Both the position numbers and the translations under genes were made by a program. Positions 49,920 to 58,581 of a stretch of DNA of 64,000 bases are shown here, in pieces (within the stretch, counting starts at the first letter, position 1; every line of letters starts with the position of its first letter). The notes below the pieces were generated by a model, which saw only the letters and a program-made list of their open reading frames with translations, was not told where the DNA came from and did no database searches. Source of the DNA: Aromatoleum evansii (lineage in GTDB: Bacteria > Pseudomonadota > Gammaproteobacteria > Burkholderiales > Rhodocyclaceae); assembly GCF_012910805.1 (NCBI RefSeq), contig NZ_WTVK01000003.1:1-64000 (forward strand). Direction: 5' to 3'.

Positions 49920-50747
49920 ATGGCCACTGCCTCCATTCGCCCCGCTGCGGTCGCCGGCTACTTCTATCCCGACGATCCGCACGTGCTGCAGGCCCAGATT
50001 GGTGAAATGCTCTCGACCGCCGTGCCGCTGGAGGCGGTCTCCGCGCCCAAGGCGCTCATCGTCCCGCATGCCGGATATGTCTATTCCGGTCCCGTTGCAG
50101 CCAGCGCCTACGCGACGGCGGCGGGACTGCGCGACGTGGTGCGGCGCGTGGTAATGCTGGGGCCGGCCCACCGAGTGCCGGTCGCATCCTTCGCACTGCC
50201 GGCCGCGCAGGTGTTTTCGACGCCGCTCGGACCGGTGCCGATCAGCCGCAAGGACTGGCTCGCGCTGCAGCAGCGCGCCGATGTCGTGGTCGATGACCGC
50301 CCGCATGCGCTGGAGCATTGCCTGGAAGTCCAGCTCCCCTTCCTGCAGACCATCCTCGACGCGTTCGAGCTCGTTCCCCTGCTGGTGGGCGGCGCCAGCG
50401 CCGAGCAGGTGGCGGAGCTCCTCGACACCCTGTGGGGCGGGCCGGAAACGCTGATCGTAATCAGCTCGGACCTCTCGCACTATCAGCCCTATGCGCAGGC
50501 CTGCTGCACCGACCGCAGCTCGGTCGACCAGATCCTGAAACTGCGCACGGGCCTCGACCATGACCAGGCCTGCGGCGCGATGCCGATCAACGGCCTGCTG
50601 CGTGTCGCGGCTCGCCACGGTGTGGAACCGCACCTCCTCGACCTGCGCAATTCCGGCGACACGGCGGGCGACCGTTCGCGCGTGGTCGGTTACACCAGCA
50701 TCGCCTTTTGCGAATCGACCAGCCATGCCGCTTCCGCCCGACACTGA
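49920..50747 (+). CDS. amrB: Memo family protein (AmmeMemoRadiSam system protein B)
   Basis: 275 aa, preceded by AAAGGAA. Memo fold related to class III extradiol dioxygenases and LigB-like proteins. The putative metal ligands of human MEMO1 have counterparts: His in I-V-P-H-A-G-Y near residue 46, His in L-G-P-A-H near 84, Asp/His in S-S-D-L-S-H-Y near 186 and Cys in C-G-A-M-P near 221. The last 23 nt overlap the AMMECR1 gene, so the three AmmeMemoRadiSam genes are coupled. Biochemical activity of the bacterial protein is unknown. Cytoplasmic. Confidence 0.92.
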   Translation: MATASIRPAAVAGYFYPDDPHVLQAQIGEMLSTAVPLEAVSAPKALIVPHAGYVYSGPVAASAYATAAGLRDVVRRVVMLGPAHRVPVASFALPAAQVFSTPLGPVPISRKDWLALQQRADVVVDDRPHALEHCLEVQLPFLQTILDAFELVPLLVGGASAEQVAELLDTLWGGPETLIVISSDLSHYQPYAQACCTDRSSVDQILKLRTGLDHDQACGAMPINGLLRVAARHGVEPHLLDLRNSGDTAGDRSRVVGYTSIAFCESTSHAASARH

Positions 50748-51282
50748 ACTCGGCCAGATCCTGCTCGCCCGCGCACGCCACGCCATCGCGCATGAGCTGG
50801 GCGCCGAGCGCACCCCGCCTGACGGCGACCCGCGGCTGGGCGAACGGGGGGCAACCTTCGTGACGCTCAAGCGCGGTGGCGATTTGCGCGGTTGCATCGG
50901 CAGCGTGCGCGCGCAACGATCGCTGGGCGAAGATGTCGTACTTAACGCGGTAGGCGCCGCTACACGGGATCCGCGATTTCCGCCGATGTCGCGCGACGAA
51001 CTCGACAAGGTCGACATCGAGGTTTCGCTCCTGTCGTCGCCCGAGTTCGTCGAGTTCTCCGATGAAAGCGAGCTGATCGGCAAGCTGCGTCCCGGCGTCG
51101 ATGGGGTTCTGCTGTTTTCCGGCTGTCGCAGCGCGACCTTCCTGCCGCAGGTATGGGAGCAGCTCCCGGAACCGCACATGTTCCTCGCCGCGCTCAAGCA
51201 GAAGGCCGGCCTTGCACCGGATCGCCCCGCGCCGAACCTGATGGCGGCGACCTACACGGTGCGCAAGTGGAAGGAGCGGTGA
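50725..51282 (+). CDS. amrA: AMMECR1 domain protein (AmmeMemoRadiSam system protein A)
   Basis: 185 aa. AMMECR1 domain with the invariant L-R-G-C-I-G-S-V near residues 52-59 and R-D-P-R-F near 80; I-E-V-S-L-L-S near 98, G-V-D-G-V-L-L near 119 and F-L-P-Q-V-W-E near 134 complete the pattern. The Cys in LRGCIG is the main conserved reactive residue. Begins 23 nt inside the Memo gene and ends 1 nt before the radical SAM gene. Function of the family is unknown in all domains of life. Confidence 0.93.
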   Translation: MPLPPDTELGQILLARARHAIAHELGAERTPPDGDPRLGERGATFVTLKRGGDLRGCIGSVRAQRSLGEDVVLNAVGAATRDPRFPPMSRDELDKVDIEVSLLSSPEFVEFSDESELIGKLRPGVDGVLLFSGCRSATFLPQVWEQLPEPHMFLAALKQKAGLAPDRPAPNLMAATYTVRKWKER

Positions 51283-51283
51283 G

Positions 51284-52375
51284 ATGAACTACCCGGCGCG
51301 CTACTGGCACCATCTCGACGACGGCCGCATCCAGTGCGACCTGTGTCCGCGTTACTGCCGGCTGCATGCCGACCAGCGCGGCGCCTGCTTCGTGCGCATG
51401 CGCGAGGGCGACGCGATCGTCCTCACGACCTACGGCAGGAGCTCGGGCTTCTGCATCGATCCGATCGAGAAGAAGCCGCTCAACCATTTCTACCCCGGCA
51501 CCAGCGTGTTCTCGTTCGGCACGGCCGGCTGCAACCTCGCGTGCAAGTTCTGCCAGAACTGGGACATCTCCAAGTCGCGCGACATGGACAGCCTGATGGA
51601 CGCGGCCTCGCCCGAGGAAATTGCCCGCACGGCCGCTGACTGGGGCTGCGCCAGCGTGGCCTTCACCTACAACGACCCGGTGATCTTTGCCGAATACGCG
51701 ATCGACACCGCCAAGGCCTGCCATCAACTGGGACTCAAGACCGTCGCCGTCACCGCGGGCTACATCACCGAGCTCGCGCGCCCCGATTTCTACGCCCACA
51801 TGGACGCTGCCAACGTCGACCTCAAGGCCTTCACCGACGAGTTCTACGTCAAGGAGTGCGGCGCACACCTGCAGCCGGTGCTCGACACGCTCAAGTGGCT
51901 GGTGCACGAGAGCGACGTCTGGGTGGAGATCACAACGCTGCTGATCCCGGGGCTCAACGATTCGGAAGACGAGGTCCGCGCGCTGTCGCAATGGGTCGCG
52001 AAGGAGCTGGGCAGCGAAGTGCCGCTGCATTTCTCCGCCTTCCATCCCGACTACAAGCTCACCGACATCCCCGCCACCCCGCCTGCGACGCTGACACGCG
52101 CCCGCCGCATCGCGCTCGCGGAGGGGCTGAAGCACGTCTACACCGGCAACGTGCATGACCGCGAAGGAGGCATCACACGCTGCACCCACTGCGGCGCCCC
52201 AGTCATCGAACGCGACTGGTACGAGATCCTCGATTACGCGCTAGACGACAAGGGCGCCTGCCGCAAGTGCGGCACGGCACTCGCGGGCCGCTTCGGCCAC
52301 TACTCATCGCCCTTCGGTTCGCGCCGCATCCCGGTCGCCATCCACCGCCAGCCCACCACAAACGCCAGAACCTGA
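51284..52375 (+). CDS. amrS: Radical SAM enzyme of the AmmeMemoRadiSam system
   Basis: 363 aa. The radical SAM cluster C-N-L-A-C-K-F-C is near residues 82-89, after an N-terminal cysteine-rich stretch (C-D-L-C-P-R-Y-C, then G-A-C). G-x-I-x-P-type and SAM-contact segments follow (F-T-Y-N-D-P near 127; I-T-T-L-L-I-P-G near 213). The C-terminus carries two CxxC pairs (C-T-H-C near 301 and C-R-K-C near 329), a zinc- or Fe-S-binding tail. Related to pyruvate formate-lyase activases, suggesting a partner protein is modified. Reaction unknown. Confidence 0.93.
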   Translation: MNYPARYWHHLDDGRIQCDLCPRYCRLHADQRGACFVRMREGDAIVLTTYGRSSGFCIDPIEKKPLNHFYPGTSVFSFGTAGCNLACKFCQNWDISKSRDMDSLMDAASPEEIARTAADWGCASVAFTYNDPVIFAEYAIDTAKACHQLGLKTVAVTAGYITELARPDFYAHMDAANVDLKAFTDEFYVKECGAHLQPVLDTLKWLVHESDVWVEITTLLIPGLNDSEDEVRALSQWVAKELGSEVPLHFSAFHPDYKLTDIPATPPATLTRARRIALAEGLKHVYTGNVHDREGGITRCTHCGAPVIERDWYEILDYALDDKGACRKCGTALAGRFGHYSSPFGSRRIPVAIHRQPTTNART

Positions 52376-52392
52376 TCCGGACTCGCCCGACC

Positions 52393-53130
52393 GTGAAACT
52401 GCGAACCACTGACATCAGCATCCCCTTCGAGCACATCTGGCTCAGCGGCGAACTGGTCCATGCGCCCGACGTGGCCGGCCTCGCGGTCGTGCTGCGGCCA
52501 GCCGGCAGCCCGTTCGCGCAGTCGCGCGACCTGCGCGTGGCGCGCGAGCTGCAGCGAGCGGGTTTTGCGACCCTGCTCATCAACCTGCTCACCACCTACG
52601 AGGAAACGCGCGACCCGGACGCGCGCTTCAACGTGCCGCAGATGGCAAACCGCGTGGTGGCCGTGCTCGACTGGATCGGCCATCAGCCCCCGCTCGCCGG
52701 GCTGGGAGTGGGACTGGTCGCATCGGACACCGCGTGCGGGGCGGCGATCCGTGCCGGGTGGAAGACTGCCGACCGCATGTCCGCCATCGTGTGCCGCGCC
52801 GGCCGTCCCGACCTCGCCGGACTGACGCCGCTCAACACCCTCGCCGTGCCGCTGCGCATGGTCGTCGGCAACGACGACCCGCAGGCCGGCATGATCCGTC
52901 AGGCCTTCGAACACCTGCGCTGCCCCAACGACTGGCATGTGCTCACCGGCGTTGCGGACGAATTCCGCGAGCCCGGCGCCATCGAGCGCTTCGGCGAGCT
53001 TGCGGCGAACTGGCTGCGTGAGAGGCTGCCGGTACCCGGCCCCGTCGAGCAACGCATCCACGACGGCGCCCCCGCCGGAACGGCATCCGGCGGAACGGCA
53101 GATCAATCCGCGTCCTCGCATCCCCTATAA
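52393..53130 (+). CDS. Alpha/beta-hydrolase-fold protein, probably catalytically impaired
   Basis: 245 aa from a GTG at 52393, 17 nt after the radical SAM gene. It follows the dienelactone-hydrolase-like pattern, with F-E-H-I-W-L-S-G-E-L-V, S-R-D-L-R-V-A-R-E-L-Q-R-A-G-F-A-T-L-L-I near residues 43-62. The nucleophile elbow reads V-A-S-D-T-A rather than G-A-S-T-G, and the position of the catalytic His (family G-A-x-H-x-F-x-E-P) reads G-V-A-D-E-F-R-E-P near 199-207. The acid Asp (G-N-D-D) is retained. Hydrolase activity is therefore doubtful. A disordered Gly/Ser tail ends it. Position suggests linkage to the AmmeMemoRadiSam genes. Confidence 0.72.
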   Translation: MKLRTTDISIPFEHIWLSGELVHAPDVAGLAVVLRPAGSPFAQSRDLRVARELQRAGFATLLINLLTTYEETRDPDARFNVPQMANRVVAVLDWIGHQPPLAGLGVGLVASDTACGAAIRAGWKTADRMSAIVCRAGRPDLAGLTPLNTLAVPLRMVVGNDDPQAGMIRQAFEHLRCPNDWHVLTGVADEFREPGAIERFGELAANWLRERLPVPGPVEQRIHDGAPAGTASGGTADQSASSHPL

Positions 53131-53131
53131 T
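53126..53131 (+). promoter_or_regulatory. Candidate -10 (TATAAT) of mfd
   Basis: Consensus TATAAT overlapping the preceding stop codon, 58 nt before the mfd ATG; -35 weak. Confidence 0.45.
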
Positions 53132-53189
53132 TCGCCCCTCGCTTCCCCCGTTCCCACACGTCCGTCCGCGGCCCGGCCGCAACAGCCCG

Positions 53190-56100
53190 ATGTCCCGACC
53201 GCTCGACGCCCTGATTCCGCAGCTCGCCTCACTCGCCTTTCCGAAACCCGGCGCACGCCTCGACCTCCCCGCCCTCGCGGGCTCCGCCGATGCGGTCGCG
53301 ATCGCGCAGCTCGCCTCCCGCGGGCGCTGCCTGCTGCTGGTCACGGCCAATCCGCTCGATGCCCAGCGCCTGCAGGACGAGATCGCCTGGATTGCGCCGG
53401 GACTGAGCACCCATCTGCTGCCCGACTGGGAAACCCTGCCTTACGAGAGCTTCTCGCCGCACCAGGACCTCATCTCCGAGCGCCTGTCGACGCTGTACGC
53501 GGTGAGCCGCGGCGAGGCCGACATCGTCCTCGTGCCGGCCTCGACGGCGCTGTATCGCATGGCGCCGCCCGCATTCCTCGCGGCCTATACCTTCTTCCTG
53601 AAGCAGGGCGCGAAACTGGACGTCGACCAGCTGCGCAACCAGATGGCGGTGGCCGGCTACACCCACGTCACGCAGGTCGTGAGCCCGGGCGAGTTCTCGG
53701 TGCGCGGCGGTCTGGTTGACCTCTACCCGATGGGCGCGGTGCTGCCCTTCCGCATCGACCTCTTCGACGACGAGGTCGAGAGCATCAAGACCTTCGATCC
53801 GGACACGCAGCGCACGGTCTATCCGGTGCCGGAAATCCGCATGCTGCCCGCGCGCGAATTCCCGATGGACGAGAAGGGACGCACGCATTTCCGCAGCCGC
53901 TTCCGCGAGACCTTCGAGGGCGACCCCTCGCGCGTGTCGCTGTACAAGGACGTGTCGAACGGCATCGCGCCGGCCGGCATCGAGTACTACCTGCCGCTGT
54001 TCTTCGACGACACGGCGACGCTGTTCGACTACCTGCCGGCCGACGCCGCGGTGGTCCTCCATCGCGACGTTCCGGCGGCGATCGAGGAGTTCTGGCGCGA
54101 CACGCGCTCGCGCCACGATTTCCTCAAGGGCGACCGTACGCGCCCGGTGCTGCCGCCGGACGCGCTGTTCCTCGGCCAGGAATCGTTCTACGCAGCACTG
54201 AAGGATCGACCGCGCATCCACATCGCCGCGCCGGATGCCGACGCGGCAACTGCTGCCGCATCGGCGCTTCCCGATCTATCGGTCGAGCGCAAGGCGACCG
54301 ATCCGCTGCATCGCCTCAAGGCCTTCCTCGAAAGCGACTGGGCCATGGCCGGCGGACGGGTGCTGGTGCTGGCCGACGCCCCGGGCCGCCGCGAGACGAT
54401 CTCCGAGTTCTTCGCCGAATACGGCCTGAAACCGGCGGCAAGTGCGGACTGCGCCGGCTTCCTCACCTCGACCGAGCCGCTAGCCCTGGGGGTCGGCCCG
54501 CTCGCGACCGGCTTCCTGCTGCCCGAAGCGAAGATCGCGATCGTCACCGAGTCCGAGCTGTACGCCGCAACGACGCGCACCCGCGCCCGCCGCGACACGC
54601 GCAAGGCCGCGACGATGGAAGGCTGGCTGCGCGATCTCTCCGAGCTCAAGCCCGGCGACCCGGTCGTGCATGAATCGCACGGCATCGGCCGCTATCTCGG
54701 CCTGATTCACATGGACCTCGGCGAGGGGCAGACCGAGTTCCTCGACCTCGAGTACGCCAACGGCGACAAGCTCTACGTGCCCGTCGCCCAGCTGCATGTG
54801 ATCTCGCGCTACGCCGGTGCCGACCCGGAGGCCGTCGAGCTGCACCGCCTCGGCTCCGGCCAGTGGGACAAGGCCAAGCGCAAAGCCGCGATGCAGGTGC
54901 GCGACACCGCCGCCGAGTTGCTGGCCCTGTACGCGCAGCGCGCCGCCCGCCCCGGCCACCGCTTCGACTTCAAGCAGCACGACCTCGACGCCTTCGCCGA
55001 GGGCTTCGGCTTCGAGACCACGCCCGACCAGCAGGGCGCGATCGACGCCGTCATCGCCGACATGAAATCCGGCCGCCCGATGGACCGCCTCGTGTGCGGC
55101 GACGTCGGCTTCGGCAAGACCGAAGTCGCCCTGCGCGCGGCCTTCATCGCGGTCGCCGACGGCAAGCAGGTCGTCGTGCTGACGCCGACCACGCTACTGG
55201 CCGAACAGCACTACCAGACCTTCTCCGACCGCTTCGCCGACTTCCCGATCCGCATCGCCGAGCTGTCGCGCTTCAAGAGCGCCAAGGAACAGGCCGAAGC
55301 CCTGAAGCAACTCGCGGAAGGCAAGGTCGACATCATCATCGGCACCCACCGCCTGCTGCAAAAGGACGTGCAGTTCAAGCGACTCGGCCTCGTCATCATC
55401 GACGAGGAGCACCGCTTCGGCGTGCGCCAGAAGGAGGCGCTCAAGGCGCTGCGCAGCGAGATCGACATCCTGACGCTGACCGCGACGCCGATCCCGCGCA
55501 CGCTGGGCCTCGCGCTCGAAGGCCTGCGCGAGTTCTCGGTCATCGCCACCGCGCCGCAGAAGCGCCTCGCGATCAAGACCTTCGTGCAGCGCCACAGCAA
55601 GGGCATCGTGCGCGAGGCGGTGCTGCGCGAATTCAAGCGCGGCGGCCAGGTGTACTTCCTGCACAACGAGGTCGAGACGATCGAGAACGTGCGCAACGAC
55701 CTCGCCGAGCTCTTGCCCGAGGCGCGCATCGTCGTCGGCCACGGCCAGCTGCCCGAACGCGAGCTCGAACGCGTGATGCGCGACTTCACGTCCCAGCGCG
55801 CCAACCTGCTGCTGTGCACGACCATCATCGAGACCGGCATCAACATCCCCACCGCCAACACCATCATCATCAACCGCGCCGACCGCTTCGGCCTCGCCCA
55901 GTTGCACCAGCTGCGCGGCCGCGTCGGGCGCAGCCACCACCAGGCCTACGCCTACCTGCTGACCGACGCCCACGCCAAGCCGACGGCGCAGGCGCAGAAG
56001 CGACTGGAAGCGATCACGATGATGGAGGAGCTGGGCTCCGGCTTCTACCTCGCGATGCACGACCTGGAGATCCGCGGCGCAGGCGAGGTGCTCGGTGAAA

Positions 56101-56648
56101 ACCAGTCCGGCGAGATCCAGCAGGTCGGCTTCAGCCTGTACACCGAGATGCTCAAGCGCGCGGTGCGCGACCTGCAGGCGGGCAAGGAACCGGACCTGAG
56201 CCAGCCGCTGGAAGTGGTGTCAGAAATCAACCTGCATACGCCGGCCCTGCTGCCCAACGACTACTGCCCCGACGTGCAGGAGCGCCTGACGCTGTACAAG
56301 CGTCTCGCGAACTGCGAAGCGGACGACGAGCTGCGCAGCCTGCAGGAAGAGCTGATCGACCGCTTCGGCGAACTGCCGGCGCAAACGCAGGCGTTGATCG
56401 AATCGCACCGCCTACGCCTGCTCGTGAAGCCCTATGGCGTGGCCAAGCTCGACGCCAGCGAAGCACAGATCAGCGTCCAGTTCGGCCCCAACCCGCCGAT
56501 CGACCCGGTCAAGGTCATCATGCTGATCCAGAAGGACCGCAACACCAAGATGTCCGGCCCCGACCGCCTGATCCGCAAGGCCAGCCTGCCGAACCTCAAG
56601 CAGCGCGTTCAAGGCGTCCGGGAGCTGCTGGACGCCGTGAGGGCCTGA
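53190..56648 (+). CDS. mfd: Transcription-repair coupling factor Mfd
   Basis: 1152 aa, the expected length. Mfd pushes stalled RNA polymerase forward off DNA and recruits UvrA. UvrB-like N-terminal domains (about 1-350), the RNA-polymerase-interacting CarD-like domain (about 480-560; P-G-D-P-V-V-H-E-S-H-G-I-G-R-Y near 487), SF2 helicase with Walker A G-D-V-G-F-G-K-T near 639 and D-E-E-H-R-F-G-V near 737, the TRG motif region (about 900-960) and a C-terminal TRCF domain. No Shine-Dalgarno sequence is obvious; the ATG fits the conserved start. Confidence 0.97.
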   Translation: MSRPLDALIPQLASLAFPKPGARLDLPALAGSADAVAIAQLASRGRCLLLVTANPLDAQRLQDEIAWIAPGLSTHLLPDWETLPYESFSPHQDLISERLSTLYAVSRGEADIVLVPASTALYRMAPPAFLAAYTFFLKQGAKLDVDQLRNQMAVAGYTHVTQVVSPGEFSVRGGLVDLYPMGAVLPFRIDLFDDEVESIKTFDPDTQRTVYPVPEIRMLPAREFPMDEKGRTHFRSRFRETFEGDPSRVSLYKDVSNGIAPAGIEYYLPLFFDDTATLFDYLPADAAVVLHRDVPAAIEEFWRDTRSRHDFLKGDRTRPVLPPDALFLGQESFYAALKDRPRIHIAAPDADAATAAASALPDLSVERKATDPLHRLKAFLESDWAMAGGRVLVLADAPGRRETISEFFAEYGLKPAASADCAGFLTSTEPLALGVGPLATGFLLPEAKIAIVTESELYAATTRTRARRDTRKAATMEGWLRDLSELKPGDPVVHESHGIGRYLGLIHMDLGEGQTEFLDLEYANGDKLYVPVAQLHVISRYAGADPEAVELHRLGSGQWDKAKRKAAMQVRDTAAELLALYAQRAARPGHRFDFKQHDLDAFAEGFGFETTPDQQGAIDAVIADMKSGRPMDRLVCGDVGFGKTEVALRAAFIAVADGKQVVVLTPTTLLAEQHYQTFSDRFADFPIRIAELSRFKSAKEQAEALKQLAEGKVDIIIGTHRLLQKDVQFKRLGLVIIDEEHRFGVRQKEALKALRSEIDILTLTATPIPRTLGLALEGLREFSVIATAPQKRLAIKTFVQRHSKGIVREAVLREFKRGGQVYFLHNEVETIENVRNDLAELLPEARIVVGHGQLPERELERVMRDFTSQRANLLLCTTIIETGINIPTANTIIINRADRFGLAQLHQLRGRVGRSHHQAYAYLLTDAHAKPTAQAQKRLEAITMMEELGSGFYLAMHDLEIRGAGEVLGENQSGEIQQVGFSLYTEMLKRAVRDLQAGKEPDLSQPLEVVSEINLHTPALLPNDYCPDVQERLTLYKRLANCEADDELRSLQEELIDRFGELPAQTQALIESHRLRLLVKPYGVAKLDASEAQISVQFGPNPPIDPVKVIMLIQKDRNTKMSGPDRLIRKASLPNLKQRVQGVRELLDAVRA

Positions 56649-56962
56649 TCCGCACGGTATCGCGCCCCGGCCCTGCACTCGCGCGGCCCAACAGCCGGGG
56701 CGGGGAACCGCGATTTCGACGCTGACGCACGCCCGCCGCGCTCGAGGCCGAGCCGAAAGCCGTATCGTCTCCTGCCCCCTCTTCGCTTTGTAACCCACGT
56801 CACCGATTAAAACATTAGACTATTCTAATGTTACTATCGGTTCGTGCACGCCGCGCCCTTCGGGCGCGCCGATGCAGTCGGAGGGAAAGCGCAATCGCTG
56901 GCTCCCTCCGCCGCCGACAGACCCGGTCACCGGGCACCCGCAATCGACAAACGGAGGAGACA
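56649..56962. other. Intergenic region mfd - sqr (314 bp)
   Basis: No gene seen. A 9-bp inverted repeat (CGCCCCGGC 56663-56671, GCCGGGGCG 56694-56702) without a T-run may fold at the mfd 3' end. An AT-rich dyad at 56811-56832 is described separately. The stretch between that dyad and the ATG (130 bp) is GC-rich and featureless, with GGAGGAG before the ATG. Confidence 0.6.
56811..56832. promoter_or_regulatory. AT-rich dyad upstream of the sulfide:quinone oxidoreductase gene
   Basis: Perfect 9-bp arms AACATTAGA and TCTAATGTT with a CTAT spacer, inside a short AT-rich patch. It resembles ArsR-family operators of sulfur-responsive regulators (BigR/SqrR type) in style; a TACTAT just downstream (56832-56837) may be a -10. 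No ArsR gene lies in the window. Confidence 0.6.
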
Positions 56963-58237
56963 ATGGCTCACATCGTAATCATCGGGGCAGGCATCGGTGG
57001 CATGCCGATGGCCTATGAGATGAAACAGCTCGCGCGCCCCGGGGACGAGGTGACGGTGATCGCGAACACGGCGACCTTCCACTTCGTGCCCTCCAATCCA
57101 TGGGTCGCAGTGAACTGGCGCAAGCGTGGCGAAATCGAACTCGAAATTGCTCCCTTGCTCGCCGCGCGCAAGATCCGCTTCATCCAGCAGGCTGCCGCCC
57201 GCGTGCATCCCGGACGAAATCAGGTCGAACTCGCCGATGGCAGTTTCGTCGATTACGACTATCTCGTGATCGCGACCGGACCGCGCCTCGCCTTTGAGGA
57301 AATCCCGGGACTCGGCCCCGACGGCCATACGCAGTCGATCTGCCATGTCGACCACGCCACGGCGGCGGCGGGCGTCTGGTCGGACTTCATCGCCGACCCC
57401 GGCCCCATCGTCGTCGGCGCCGTCCAGGGCGCCTCCTGTTTCGGGCCAGCCTACGAGTTCGCCTTCATCATGGAAACCGACCTGCGCAAGCGCAAGCTGC
57501 GCGACCGCGTGCCGATGACCTTCGTGACCTCCGAGCCCTACATCGGCCACCTCGGGCTAGGCGGCGTCGGCGACTCCAAGGGCATGCTCGAATCGATGTT
57601 CCGCGAGCGGCACATCAAGTGGATCTGCAACGCCAAGGTGACGCGCGTCGAAGAGGGCAAGATGTTCGTGACCGAGCACGACGACGAAGGCAAGCCGAAG
57701 AAGGAACACGAGCTGCCGTTCCGTTACTCGATGATGCTGCCCGCCTTCAAGGGCGTCGACGCCGTCTTCGGCGTCGAGGGCCTGAGCAACCCGCGCGGTT
57801 TCGTGCCGATCGACGCCTACCAGCGCAACCCGGCCTATCCGAACGTGTACGCGATCGGCGTGTGCGTCGCGATCCCGCCCGTCGAGCCGACCCCGGTACC
57901 GATCGGAACGCCGAAGACCGGCTTCATGATCGAGTCGATGGTCACCGCGACCGCGAAGAACATCCGCGCCGCCCTCGACGGCCACGAACCGGGCGAAAAG
58001 GCGACATGGAATGCCGTCTGCCTCGCGGACTTCGGCAGTTCGGGCGCGGCATTCATCGCCCTGCCGCAGATCCCGCCGCGCAACGTCAACTGGGTCTCCG
58101 AAGGAAAGTGGGTGCATCTGGCCAAGGTCGCGTTCGAAAAGTACTTCATGTACAAGGTGCGCAAGGGCAAATCCGAACCGATCTACGAGAAGATCGTCAT
58201 GGATGCGCTCGGAGTCATGAAACTCAAGGGACGTTGA
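56963..58237 (+). CDS. Sulfide:quinone oxidoreductase-like flavoprotein
   Basis: 424 aa from the ATG at 56963 behind GGAGGAGA. FAD-binding start I-V-I-I-G-A-G-I-G-G-M-P near residues 4-15; F-H-F-V-P-S-N-P-W near 40-48; second dinucleotide region near 150. Three cysteines fit the SQR redox pattern: C in Q-S-I-C-H-V-D near 131, C in G-A-S-C-F-G-P near 158 and C in I-G-V-C-V-A-I-P-P near 299. A C-terminal hydrophobic/basic helix (M-Y-K-V-R-K-G-K) could associate with the membrane. It would oxidise sulfide to sulfane sulfur and pass electrons to quinone. Flavocytochrome c or other SQR-like oxidoreductase is the alternative. Confidence 0.85.
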   Translation: MAHIVIIGAGIGGMPMAYEMKQLARPGDEVTVIANTATFHFVPSNPWVAVNWRKRGEIELEIAPLLAARKIRFIQQAAARVHPGRNQVELADGSFVDYDYLVIATGPRLAFEEIPGLGPDGHTQSICHVDHATAAAGVWSDFIADPGPIVVGAVQGASCFGPAYEFAFIMETDLRKRKLRDRVPMTFVTSEPYIGHLGLGGVGDSKGMLESMFRERHIKWICNAKVTRVEEGKMFVTEHDDEGKPKKEHELPFRYSMMLPAFKGVDAVFGVEGLSNPRGFVPIDAYQRNPAYPNVYAIGVCVAIPPVEPTPVPIGTPKTGFMIESMVTATAKNIRAALDGHEPGEKATWNAVCLADFGSSGAAFIALPQIPPRNVNWVSEGKWVHLAKVAFEKYFMYKVRKGKSEPIYEKIVMDALGVMKLKGR

Positions 58238-58581
58238 ACGCACGGTCGGCGGCGTTACGCAAGCATTCGGACACCGGAGGCGGCCCCGTCAGGTAGCGCA
58301 ACCCGCGCGACATGGCCCCCCAGGGCGGGAGCGGCCGAATCGTATCCCGGCATGCGGCGCTCAACTGCATTCGGCTTGACCGGATCGGCGGGACGCGCTG
58401 CGGGCCTACCGCCCCAGGAAGGTTCGTGCGCCGGCCATCGTCCGCATACCGCTCCTCCGCAGGTGTGCGAGAATGCAAACCATTCTCGCACACCTCGCAG
58501 CACGACGTCAGCGATGCACAGGCTCCCCGAGCTCGCACGTCGTCCGCAAATCGCGAACAACCGGCGACGGGACGCTCCCCC
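58238..58581. other. Intergenic region sqr - ankyrin gene (344 bp)
   Basis: No recognisable gene. A 35-bp perfect-arm dyad with Fur-like core lies at 58461-58495. The open frame of the ankyrin gene extends upstream through it to 58312 but that part is Arg/Ser/Pro-rich without homology, so I treat it as non-coding. Confidence 0.55.
58461..58495. promoter_or_regulatory. 35-bp dyad with Fur-box-like core upstream of the ankyrin gene
   Basis: 15-bp perfect arms (AGGTGTGCGAGAATG / CATTCTCGCACACCT) around a 5-nt loop. The central 19 bp (58469-58487) agree with the Fur consensus at 14 of 19 positions by hand count. No T-run follows, so an intrinsic terminator is unlikely. Lies 86 bp before the ankyrin start. 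Confidence 0.5.

Noticed and set aside
56663-56702. Inverted repeat CGCCCCGGC / GCCGGGGCG after mfd as a terminator
   Set aside because: 22-nt loop and no T-run; noted only as possible structure.
58312-58581. In-frame N-terminal extension of the ankyrin protein
   Set aside because: Arg/Ser/Pro-rich without conservation, and it would include the 35-bp dyad in coding sequence.
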